This document shows positions 36,396 to 46,931 of a DNA stretch of 64,000 nucleotides, one piece after another (within the stretch, counting starts at the first letter, position 1; each line of letters begins with the position of its first letter). This DNA comes from Caprimulgus europaeus (Eukaryota > Chordata > Aves > Caprimulgiformes > Caprimulgidae): positions 19,605,686 to 19,669,685 of the forward strand of contig OU015527.1 in assembly GCA_907165065.1 (NCBI GenBank), given 5' to 3'. The notes below the pieces were generated by a model. It searched no databases. It was not told the origin of the DNA and saw nothing but the letters and a program-made list of their open reading frames with translations. The translations under genes and the position numbers were made by a program.

Positions 36396-39300
36396 AAAAT
36401 GTCATGACCAGCGAAGCTGCACTGCGGTAACAGGTGGACCCTGATCCTGGCATACAGATTAACACACTATTATGGAATAGCAACAAAGTGTCAGTGACAA
36501 ACTTTTTTATACCTAATTGTCAACACCCAGTTGGAACACCCCTGAAACATCCTCTGTCAGATATTTTGACACATAATCAGGGAAAAAAAATCATCTTCTT
36601 GAAAAATAAATATCTCGGTCATTGACTAAAACACTGGTCAAACAGTATTCTTCAGAAGATGATTGTCCCATACAGCAAATAAAGCTGAAAGTTGAAGTAA
36701 AGTTTTTAGCTAGGGACAGCTTCCCCTTGTTCAAAATTCATCTCCCTGTCTCATTAAACTTGTCAGGATTGAAGAGCTCAGCAAACCACTTGGTTCTAAA
36801 CAACCTCTAATTTTTCATTAAGGGAGTTGTTAGAAATTACCATAATGCTTAATTTGCAAAAATACGCTTTAGTTCTATCCAACTCGTCCACATAGTTGGC
36901 CAGATTTCTATCCTCCAGAACTACAGCAATAAAATATGTTATTATGAACAGGTATAAAATTCTACAAAATGCATGAACATCTGCTGTTTGCAATGTAGCT
37001 GAAAGTCCTGCTCTCTGCGCAATGACAGTGAAGCTGTGCTGCCTAGGCCTTCTGTTGTTGAGGGACAAAACTAAGAGAGGCATGTAGATGTGTGTGTTAT
37101 CAGCAGCAGGATTTAGACAAAATTAATGAAAACAAAGAAATAAAAAAACCCAACCCTTAAAACTTGTACAACCGTCCCATTTTCCTCAAATAATATTTCC
37201 GTTTCTTGTTATCAAGAAAGCTTACGAGATTTCACCCTGGGGTAAGTTACCATGCTGTAATTAATATAATCTTCATATCTAGATGAGAACAAAAAAGAAA
37301 ATAACAATTTCTTTTTTATAAAAAGCTGCATAGATATTTTTCCCTCATGAAAAGTAGATATCACAAGCCAAACACAAAGAATCAAGTATCATGTTTTTTC
37401 AGAACTGTTCTGTAAATGTGACAGTTAATAGAGAAGAATAGGATAAAAATATTAATAAGCCATCCAGATTAGTAAATAGATGTTTCTGTGTGCATGAAGA
37501 ATTATTTATAAATTGTGTTTTCTCAAAAGAACATAAGATTGCCTTCATACGGAATCAAATCAGTGAACTGGAAAACTTTTCCTTGAAAGATTTAACCTTT
37601 AATGAAGCCTGCTGTTCTCTGTTCTTTACTCAGTGTGCTGGATCACCCTGTTCTTTAAATAGTCAGAGCACTCACTAGGCAGTTCAGAAGGAAAGTGTCA
37701 GTCTTGCCATACTTGGTAACTAGGAGAGGAAGCAGATAAAAAATAAAACACAGGAGTATCAGCATTAAGCACATCAAAGGGCAGGCTTGAGTAACTGTAA
37801 GGGAACAATGCATTACTCTTAGAAGAATCACCCAGAAAACCATTTGCTGTAGTAATTAACTTATATTTTCAAAGCTCTTAAGAACTAGATTTGGAGCTTA
37901 GAAAACTGGGGAAACATTTGAAGAGTTCAAACTATCATCAGAAGAAATGTGACCCCATTACAATATTTTTTTCCTCTTTCCTCTTCTGTCTGCAAAAGGA
38001 TAGATAAGAATGCTTGCATAATCCCCAGCCTGTAATTCTAAACTGTATACACATTATATCAGACCTAAGTAAATAAATTCCAGATTAAGATAATTCTTAT
38101 AGATATATGTATCAATCAGGTACTAAAGTTAGGGTGGATCCACCTAAGGATTCATCCATTTGGTTTTATTCCAAGATGAAGTAAAAACAACTGGTGGTTA
38201 AATCTGCATTGGCGGTATTGTTGGATTACTGCAGCTGGTTATGATCAAATGCCTGTGATCAGAATGGCCAAGGCTAGATACAGCATCTCAGAACTTCCAT
38301 TTCAGAATGTATTTCCATTAGGATGAAACTCAGCAATTGATACAGTAATTGCAAAAGATGGAGTAGGTTGTTTTTTGTGTTAGCTTGTCAAAGTTTTTAA
38401 ATCAAATCTAAATTCAAAGCTATTTTGCAGATTCTTAACCTAATTCAGACTTCAGATTTCTAGACTGTTACAGTATATTACAGAGAGGAATCATAGGAGC
38501 TGGAAAGCTTTTTCAGGCTTTGGGAATATTCTCAAAGATTGCATCTTTAAGCTGTTTTATGATAATTTATTCTGAAGCCAGTTGGTTAATTTCCAGGATA
38601 ATCACAAGCCTGAAATGTATAAAATTTTCAAATTACTTGTGTGCCAGACATACCTAAATAAAAACAGAAACCTGGCTTCAAATCTCAGTAAACTAGGTCA
38701 TGTTTGCAGTGCTCTAATGCAAAGGATAGCGAGTCTCTTTTTTAAAAAGATCTTTAATCAATTGCTCACTTTCAAGACAGTACATACAAAAAACTGAAGT
38801 GCTATGGTGATTGATGATAACAAAGTAATGGCCTGTACACAATCCTGAAAGTGATTTTCAGGGGAAAGAGGTTTCCAACCAGCTTGCCAGTACTCTGCAA
38901 GGATTCCATATTCTCTACAAGCAAATAATCTTGGATATGACTGTTTAGAAGATTAGAAACGCATGGCTAGATAAGAATGTTGCTACCCCATTTTCCAGAG
39001 GAGACATGCACCTCTAGTGGCAAGCAGGCACCCAGCCCTGCAGGGTTAATATTGAACATAAACCCAACATTCTTCATTACCTAGATATATGAGAGATAAA
39101 CGGCACTGTCAACAGTAAAAGTAGAAGATATAAGGTTTTGCTTGGAAGTTTTACATACACCTGGAAGAAGTAATCAGGCTTTTCCTTAACCATTCGCAGC
39201 TGAAGTTGAGACGACAAATCCCACCCCACCACCTACACTGCACACATGTGTGCAAGACAGAGTATAAATCTCAGTGTTACAATAATAAAAGAATCAACTT

Positions 39301-41124
39301 ATACTTCTAAATAATAAAATAGAAACATTTTTTAAAACACTGGAAGAAAGTATGTGACTTTTCTGGGGTCTTGCTGTAGGCTAAGGTACAAATAAATGGA
39401 AACTAACATATAGAGCAAGGCTATTTTGCTCGTAATATCCTGTTTTCAGACACTTGCTTACAGGCTGCATGGATTTCTTTTTAGAGCTCTTGACTTTGAC
39501 TTGTCACATACGTATTTTTAACTGCACTGCTCTACAAATACAATTAGATTCTTTGAGCTACAATATAATACCAGAGTGGTGTAATTAAGTACATTCTTCC
39601 ACTTGCAAATACTTCGAAGTCAAGACAGAAGTATTAGTAATGTAATGTTCTTGGAACTGAATAATAGGGGAAAAAACAAACAAGGCACCATATTACAAGG
39701 GCTGAAATTTTGAATTCATAAATATTCACATGCTCCTGAGCTCATTTTTTTCTCTTGGCTATATCAGTGTAACTTGTTAATTTGAAGGGGGACTTAATGT
39801 GCATAGTGAAATAAGAGTGTTTCATTTACATGAATAACAGTAATCTGAAGACAAATAATCATCTTTTTGTCTCAAAACAGGCAATTATTAGAAAAATAAA
39901 ATGATTTTTTTTTTTTCTAGAGGAAGAAAATACGCTTCCAAATCCAGTCTTCAGAATATTCTCTTAAAGAATATGCTGTTGTTACAAATATAGTTTGTAT
40001 TATGGTAGTACTGTAGAGATTTAAACTATCATCGGGTAATTCTATAACTATCAAAACAAAGCACAGTGTTAGGAGGGGTGAACTGAATGGCTTTTTGCAC
40101 TAAGCCTATTTCCTAAGGGTGCATTTGAGCATGGGAGATAGCAGAGGTATGCTAGAAAAAGGAATGATAGGAACTGATATTATGAGTCAAATGAGAGTCC
40201 ATGAAAATGATAGTTAATGAAAAAGGGAAGGGAAAATGGGAATTACAGATTTTGAGGATCACATGTTAAAAGTTAAATAGGTGTAGACTACAAAGTGAAA
40301 ATAAAAAGCTAAGAAATTACTTATTTTAGCAGAATTCTGAGTCATATGAGCAAAGTCACAGAAAAGGGTGTTGCAGAAACTAAACCATAGTATGATAAAA
40401 GTCTGGAGTAGAGTTTTAGCCATATGGCTACATGGGAAAGATATATCCATAACACCCACATCTCAAGTTATTATGCTCACAAAGGCATCAGAGTTTTAAG
40501 CATATTCCAGATTTGAAAATTTAGAAATTGAAAAGGAGTATCATAATCATATTATAGATAATAAAAAAGTGAGAGGATTTAGATTAGATAAGAAGAGAGA
40601 GGAGAAGAGGAACTGATCTGCAAGTTGTTGTCATAGAGATATTAACTAATTTCAGTTTTACAGATTAAATCACATTTAGAGAGAAAAATTACAGGAATTG
40701 CCTGAAGAACCATTAAATTGCCTTCTGATGCAGTACAGGTGCAAGGAACCACTATAAAGATCAAAGACAAATCAATAGATGACAGGATACTGTAAGCCAG
40801 CAAAGGACAAGATCTTATGAAAAAGAGCACAGATGATTTTGGATAAAGATTAACAGTGGTTTTGAAACTTGTCAAAGAGGAAGAGTCTTAATAAAAATTG
40901 AGTCGGGGAAACTCAAAAAACCACAGGGAGCTAAACTGAAGAAGTTCTAAAGTGGAGATGGGAAACTTGACGAAGATATCACTGAGAGTTTTAAATTAGC
41001 TGATAAAAATGAAAAAGAAGTAAGGTGATTAGGCTATCATTTGAAATTGTTTGTACAACACAGTTAATATTAACAATGAGGTTTCCTTTCAGAAGACTTA
41101 AAACATGTATGTATCATATAGCAT
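36396..41124. other. AT-rich DNA, no gene seen
   Basis: No gene or repeat family recognised. A purine-rich patch (AGAAGAGAGAGGAGAAGAGG-like) lies at 40590-40612. Confidence 0.5.
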
Positions 41125-43788
41125 ACAGAATCACAGAATATTAGGGATTGGAAGGGACCTCGAAAGATCATCTAGTCCAATCCCCCTGCCGGAGCAGGAA
41201 CACCTAGATGAGTTCACACAGGAAGGCGTCCAGGCTGGTCTTGAATGTCTCCAGAGAAGGAGACTCCACAACCCCCCTGGGCAGCCTGTTCCAGTGCTCT
41301 GTCACCCTTACTGTAAAGAAGTTCTTTCTCAAATTTAAGCGGAACCTCCTGTGTTCCAGCTTACACCCATTACCCCTTGTCCTATCATCGGTCGTTACTG
41401 TGAAGAGCCTGGCCCCATCCTCCTCACACTCACCATTCAAATATTTATAAACATGAATCAGGTCCCCCCTCAGTCTCCTCTTCTCCAAGCTAAAGAGGCC
41501 CAGCTCCCTCAGCCTTTCCTCATAAGGGAGATGTTCCACTCCCTTCATCATTTTGGTGGCTCTTCGCTGGACTCTCTCAAGCAGCTCCCTGTCCTTCTTG
41601 AACTGTGGGGCCCAGAACTGGACACAATATTCCAGATGTGGCCTCACCAGGGCAGAGTAAAGGGGAAGAAGAACCTCTCTTGACCTACTGACTACACCCC
41701 TTCTAATGCACCCCAGGATGCCATTGGCTTTCCTGGCCACAAGGGCACAGTGCTGGCCTGCACTCATGGTCATCCTGCTGTCCACCAGGACTCCCAGATC
41801 CCTTTCCCCTTCACTGCTCTCTAGAAGATCATTTCCTAACCTATACTGGAACCTGGGGTTGTTCCTGCCCAGGTGCAACACCCTACACTTGCCCTTATTA
41901 TATTTCATCACGTTTTTCGCTGCCCAGCTCTCCAGCCTGTCCAGGTCTCTCTGGATGGCAGCACAGCCCTCTGCTGTGTCAGCCACTCCTACCAGCTTTG
42001 TATCATCAGCAAACTTGCTGACAGTGCATTCAATTCCCTCATCCAGGTCATTGATGAATATATTGAATAATACTGGTCCTAGTACTGACCCCTGAGGGAC
42101 TCCACTAGACACAGGTCTCCAACTAGACTCCGCCCCATTGACCACTACTCTCTGACTTCTTCCCACCAGCCAGTTAATAATCCATCTCACTACCTGCTCA
42201 TCTAATCCACACTTCCTCAATTTATCAGCGAGGATGCTGTGGGAGACAGTGTCAAATGCTTTGCTGAAATCAAGATAGACCACATCCACTGCTCTGCCAT
42301 CATCCATCCACCTCGTCGTGTTTTCATAAAAGTCTAGAAGGTTGGTCAAGCACGACTTCCCCTTGGTGAAGCCATGCTGACTGCCCCTAATGACCCTCTT
42401 ATCCTTGATATGCCTAGAGATGGCACCAAGGATAAGTCATTCCATCACCTTTCCAGGGATGGAGGTGAGGCTGACCCGTCTGTAGTTACCCGGGTCCTCC
42501 TTCTTGCCCTTTTTGAAGACTGGAGTGACATTTGCTTTCCTCCAGTCCTCAGGCACCTCTCCCGTTCCCCACGACTTAGCAAAGATGATGGAGAGTGGTC
42601 TAGCAATGACTTCAGCCAGCTACCTCAGCACCTGTGGGTGCATCCCATCTGGACCCATAGATTTATGGATGTCCAGATTGCTTAATTGGTCCCTGACCCA
42701 ATCCTCATCAACTGAGGCAATCTTCTCCATTGTCCTGTCTCCATCTGGGGTCTCCAGGGTACAGAGCTCCTCAAGACAGCTTCCGGCAGAGTAGACAGAG
42801 GCAAAGAAGGCATTCAATAGCTCTGCCTTCTCTGTATCCTCTGTCACCAGGGTACCCACCTCATTTATCAGTGGGCCTACATTGCCTCTAACGTTGGCTT
42901 TATCTGCCATGTATTTGAAGAAGCTCTTCCTGTTGTCCTTGACCCCTCTGGCAAGTTCTAATTCTAAGGAGGCCTTGGCTTTCCTAGTTGCCTCCCTACA
43001 TCCTCTGACAATATCCTTATATTCCTCCCAAGTAGCCAGCCCCTCCTTCCACGATCTGTAAACTCTCCTCTTCCACTTAAGTTTGGCCAGCAGATCCCTG
43101 TTTAACCAAGCAGGTCTCCTGGCTCCCTTCCCTGACTTCCTACATATCGGAATGCTTCGATCTTGAGCTTGGAAGAAGCAGTCCCTGAATGCTAACCAGC
43201 TATCTTGGGCCCCTTTACCTTCAAGTACCCTGTCCCATGGGATTTCCCCTAGCAATTGCTTGAAAAGGCCAAAGTTGGCCCTCCTGAAGTCCAGGGTTGC
43301 AATTTTACTTGTAATTCGGCTTATGCCACATGAGATTCTGAACTTCACCATCTCATGATCACTGCAGCCCAGGCAGTCCTCAATCTTCACAGCCTCAACC
43401 AGACCCTCCTTGTTAGTGAGGATGAGATCCAGCGTCACTCCCCTCCTGGTTGGTTTATCCACCATTTGCATCAGGAAGTTGTCATCGATGCACTGGAGGA
43501 ACCTCCTGGATTGGGGGCGGCTGGCTGAGTGGTCTCTCCAGCAAATATCTGGGTAGTTAAAATCCCCCACAACAACCAGGGCCTGGGATTGCAAGGCTGC
43601 TCTCAGCTGCCTGTAGAAGGCCTCATCAATTTCTTCACCCTGATCTGGTGGCCTGTAATAGACACCCACGACAGTATCAACCCTACCAGCCTGCCCCTTG
43701 ATTTTTACCCACAGGCTCTCAACTAGCTCCTCATCCGCCCCTGGATAGATCTGAAGACACTGCAGTTGCTCTCTCACATAAAGAGCAA
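41125..43788 (-). mobile_element. CR1 LINE, 2.7 kb, endonuclease plus reverse transcriptase
   Basis: The longest element in the window. Its 3' tail (CAGAATCACAGAATATTAGG on the plus strand) is at 41125, followed by the CR1 3' UTR with GATCATCTAGTCCAATCCCC. Moving right, on the minus strand, come the RT C-terminus, the RT catalytic box FADDTKL, the RT palm, and most of the APE-type endonuclease (VVVGDFNYPDICW, CSDHEMVKF). The 5' end is truncated inside the endonuclease near 43788, where an inverted copy of the terminal bases follows (43789-43799). CR1 retrotransposes through target-primed reverse transcription. Confidence 0.98.
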
Positions 43789-43799
43789 CTTTATGTGAG
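41204..43799 (-). pseudogene. CR1 ORF2 (APE endonuclease-RT), two stops, no frameshift
   Basis: One reading frame runs from the truncated 5' end to the natural stop at 41204. It is broken only by TAG at 42622-42620 and TGA at 42439-42437; the three segments are in the same frame. In order: endonuclease (VGVYYRPPDQG, VVVGDFNYPDICW, LDLILTNKEG, CSDHEMVKF), a linker (WLNRDLLAKLKWKRRVY), RT fingers (MGPDGMHPQVLR, WRKANVTPVFKKG), RT palm ([36 protein letters not shown]) and the C-terminal region ending FLCELI. The endonuclease N-terminus is missing, so even without the stops the protein would be incomplete. The TGA could be a CpG-type mutation of a CGA or a change from CAG; which is unknown. Confidence 0.95.
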
Positions 43800-44223
43800 T
43801 AAAGTGAGTATACCAAGTAACAACTATCACTAAAAATCTACTGCCATGGTTGAGTACTCAGAGTTGTGAAAACATTTGGTATGACACTATTCCAAGTGAA
43901 ATGAATGAGTTAAGTGAAAAGAGTAAGGACATTATATCTAGTTTAAGTATGCAAGTGTGCTACATATATTTTTGTAGAATATTATAATCTTGAAACATTT
44001 TTAAAGGAGGATACTCAGTACAAAATAATAACATTAGGTTCAAGGTCAGTGATATGAAAAGCTAGTACAATACAAGATAAAAAGGCAGGAGATAATTATA
44101 ATGTAATCCTTTCCTATACTGCAGTTTAAAGTTACTGACAGTGATTTCAAATCTAGAAACCTGTCAATTCTAAATCATGTGCAGTATTGCCTTGACAATG
44201 GATTCTTAATAACCTATGTGTAC
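43800..44223. other. AT-rich spacer between CR1 elements
   Basis: About 420 bases of unique-looking sequence with no gene. Confidence 0.5.
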
Positions 44224-44341
44224 CAGGGGAGGTTTAGACTGGGCATTAGGAAGTATTTCTTTACCAAGAGGGTCGTGAGACACTGGAACAGGCTTCCTAG
44301 AGAGGTAGTCAATGCCCAAAGCCTGTGAATGTTTAAGAGTC
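44224..44341 (+). mobile_element. CR1 fragment, left half of an LTR-split copy
   Basis: Degraded CR1 ORF2 end: GGTTTAGACTGGGCATTAGG, then TTTCTTTACC, CACTGGAACAGGCTTCCTAG and GAATGTTTAAGAG (FKR-like). The copy stops at the LTR at 44342 and resumes at 45055 with GAGGCATTTGATAATG, which continues the same CR1 sequence. The two halves were one element before the LTR arrived. Confidence 0.9.
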
Positions 44342-45054
44342 TATGTTGGGTTTGCCCATGTGGCAGGGTGGAGGTGGGGGCTGGTTTTGGTGGTGGCGGA
44401 AGGGGTTATAGTGTTGGCCCCTGTGAGAAGCTTTGAGAAGCTCACCTGACTCCAAATCAGACCTGCCTCTAGACCAGGGTGATCTTGTGATGATCAAGAA
44501 GACCCCAGAGATGCTCACATCAGAGTGGGGGGAGGGGGTGCACCAGAGTGGAGACCCACCCATGGAGGTGTCCATGTCAGAGCTGGGAGCTGTGCCTGAG
44601 AAGGTCCATGACTCTGTGAGAAGCTTGCATTGGAACACTTTGTTCCTGAACTCTTTAGGCTGTGGGAGGCACCTCATGCCGGAAAGAGCGGCTTAGGCAA
44701 ACTGACTGCAACCCCCATTTGCTGTTCCCCTGTAATGTAGCAGAGGAGAAGTTAGAGAAATTTGGAACAAAGTAATTTGAGCCAGGAAAGAAGAGAAGAG
44801 AGTGGTGGGGGGAAGGTGTTGTAAGATGTGATTGTTATGTCTCACTATTGTGCTCTGATTGATCAGTAATTAATTAAATTTATTTTTCTTCCCAAAGACG
44901 AGTTTGTTTTGCCCATGACCATAATTGATGAGTGAGCCATCCCTGTCTTCATTTTAACACACAAGCCCTTTGTTGTGCTTCTTTCCCCATCTCACCAGGT
45001 ATGGGAGAGTGAGTGAAAGATCACGTGGTCTTAGCTGAGGCTGAAACCACCACA
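44342..45054 (+). mobile_element. ERV LTR copy 2, inserted in a CR1
   Basis: A 713-base LTR of the same family as 19713-20690: start TATGTTGGGTTTG (TG of the terminus changed to TA), shared 3' half (GGGGGAAGGTGTTGTAAG, TTAATTAAATT, TTTTGCCCATGACCATAA, CCCATCTCACCAGG) and end AAACCACCACA. Flanking pentamers GAGTC (44337-44341) and GAGGC (45055-45059) match at 4 of 5, consistent with a 5-bp target duplication, and the intact CR1 sequence should read AAGAGGCATTTG here. It is shorter than copy 1 because it has fewer internal tandem units. No retroviral genes accompany it. Confidence 0.9.
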
Positions 45055-45185
45055 GAGGCATTTGATAATGTCCTTAACATGCTTTAACTTTCTGTCAGCC
45101 CTGAGTTGATCGGGTAGTTGGACTAGATGATCATTGTAGGTCCCTTACAGCTGAAATATTCTAGTCTAGTCTAGTCTAGTCTAGT
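45055..45185 (+). mobile_element. CR1 fragment, right half, with (CTAGT)5 tail
   Basis: Continues the CR1 broken at 44341: GAGGCATTTGATAATGTCC, GTTGGACTAGATGATCATTG, TAGGTCCCTTACAGCTGAAA. The 3' end, where CR1 normally has a few ATTCTATG units, instead has five perfect CTAGT units (45161-45185). Confidence 0.9.
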
Positions 45186-45249
45186 TTATCATACCTGAAG
45201 TAAATGTACAAAGGAAATTAATTTTCCTATCCCTATATGTTACCACATC

Positions 45250-45925
45250 TTTGAAATACTTGGCTCCATGTTCAGCTGCAGGAAAAAAAAAAAGGGACAA
45301 AACACTGTGGATCACTGGCAAGGGTACGGAGAACAAGACAGAGCACAACATTTTGCCCTATAGAAGACCTTGCTGCACCAAAATTTTAGGTACTACGTGC
45401 AGTTCTGATTTCTGCCTCTCAAGAATGACATAGGACGATTAAATATGTACAGAGAGAAAACTAAAATGATTGGAAGATGGAACAATTGCCTTGTGAGTTG
45501 AGACTGAAAATACTGAGATTCTTATTTAGGGCAAATTGTAATGTGGAATCTGATCAAGGTTTACAAAATCATGAAAGCAGAAAGGGTAAGTGACATTCAT
45601 GGAATTCAACTGGAATTGAAACCAGAAGCAAACTGGTTTAAAACAGTTAAAGGAAAGTACTTTTTCAAACAGCACCTAAGTAACTTTTGCAGTTTATTCC
45701 TATCTAAAGTTATAGGGGAAGTGTCACCAGATTCAAGCAGACATTAGACAAGCTCATGGAGAATAAGTCTGTAAGAGATAGGCAGGAGTGTACCTTCCAA
45801 CATCCATAATGAAACAGCTGTAAATATTGGCAGAGGTGACTACTATGAACCATGGGAAATGGCCTGTTGATAAAGAGCACTTCCCTCTGCCATTGGCTAG
45901 CTGAATCACTGTACTATACCAAGGA
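45250..45925 (+). mobile_element. Very old CR1-type LINE relic
   Basis: Degenerate sequence matching the 3' part of ancient amniote CR1 elements as seen in turtles and crocodilians: GCAGTTCTGATTTCTGCCTC, AGACTGAAAATACTGAG, AAGGTTTACAAAATCATGAA, GGAAAGTACTTTTTCA, AGACATTAGACAAGCTCATG, GAGAATAAGTCT, CCCTCTGCCATTGGCTA. It is much more diverged than the neighbouring CR1s. The edges are approximate and the left 100 bases are weak. Confidence 0.7.
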
Positions 45926-46557
45926 GGGCATGTTTATATTTTTATTTCCAAATAGTTTCCTTAGAAAGGAGACTTTTACCAAACTAAATACACACACACA
46001 CATGGTATCACTAGAATCTCCAAAATGACAGATTTTTCTAGTGCTAACTGGACTTTCTATAGACCAATGTATTTGCTTTCTGATACAGTGAGTATCAAAA
46101 TAACCATACCTAACCCTTTAACCTCTCTGATTAACACCAGCATTAACATAACCTGACTCATCATTTCTGGACTCTCTCTTCTTTCTCTTGGCTTGATTTC
46201 TAGGGTTTTTATTTATTATAGGACCATGCAAAAAGACATTAGCAGAATAGGCCTTTGTTAAGCTCACCTCACCTTCAGTTACTAACTCACTCCACAGCTC
46301 CTACCGCACAAAAATGTGATCATCAGTACTACTTGGGAATAAACTGCCACATCATTTTTGATTACTATATTACACAATTCCCTAGTGAACAAAAATGGAA
46401 GCAATCACTCCTGAAAGGTTTTGAAGATACTTAGTGATTTTATTCTGTTGGGTGTTTGTACTTACTCTTTCACAATGTATTTCTACCTGGTTTAGTTTGG
46501 CTTCTTTGTTTTTCCATCTGGACAGAAACAGAATTTGAACCCTTGTTTTGAGGGTTT
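45926..46557. other. Spacer, no gene seen
   Basis: AT-rich, unique-looking sequence with a short CA run near 45990. Confidence 0.5.
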
Positions 46558-46563
46558 TCCTTC

Positions 46564-46925
46564 TGTTGGGGAATGGCTCAGAGAACAAGGCCATGGATTC
46601 ACAGAATAGTTGTACGAGCAGAGTCTGGTCTAACACTCAGCAGGCTGCAGTGGACAGGTACTGAATACTGACACTGCGACTTTATCTCAATCTGGTAAAC
46701 AACCTTGAGAAAGTAAGTGTGTGAAAAATGTAGAGAATGCTTTACCGTTAAACCGCAAGTAGGAGGACCTGTAAATGTAACGTTTAGAGCTTAAGCCAAT
46801 TAGCTAAGGACTAGTAGGAATAATTATCGTAGGCTGTATAAATATGACTGAATGAGAGCAATAAAGTGAACTCTGCCTTATCACTCACATTGAGTCGGCT
46901 CGCATAGTTTCCTCCGTCGCTCGCA
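46564..46925 (+). mobile_element. Solo LTR, alpharetrovirus/ERVK-like, 362 bases
   Basis: Starts TGTTGGGG and ends CGCTCGCA, with a perfect 6-bp target duplication TCCTTC on both sides (46558-46563 and 46926-46931). It has a TATA box TATAAATA (46837-46844) and a polyadenylation signal AATAAA (46860-46865) only 15 bases later, the compact U3-R layout of alpharetroviral and ERVK-type LTRs. The R-U5 part is rich in CG dinucleotides (GTCGGCTCGC, CCGTCGCTCG), suggesting modest age. There is no primer-binding site or viral gene beside it. The intact duplication around a single LTR means the provirus was lost by LTR-LTR recombination. Confidence 0.93.
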
Positions 46926-46931
46926 TCCTTC

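Noticed and set aside
41351-42095. Plus-strand frames of 65-129 codons over the long CR1, with mirrored versions at 35440-36382.
   Set aside because: They are shadows of CR1 ORF2 on the opposite strand; the sense frame carries all RT and endonuclease motifs.
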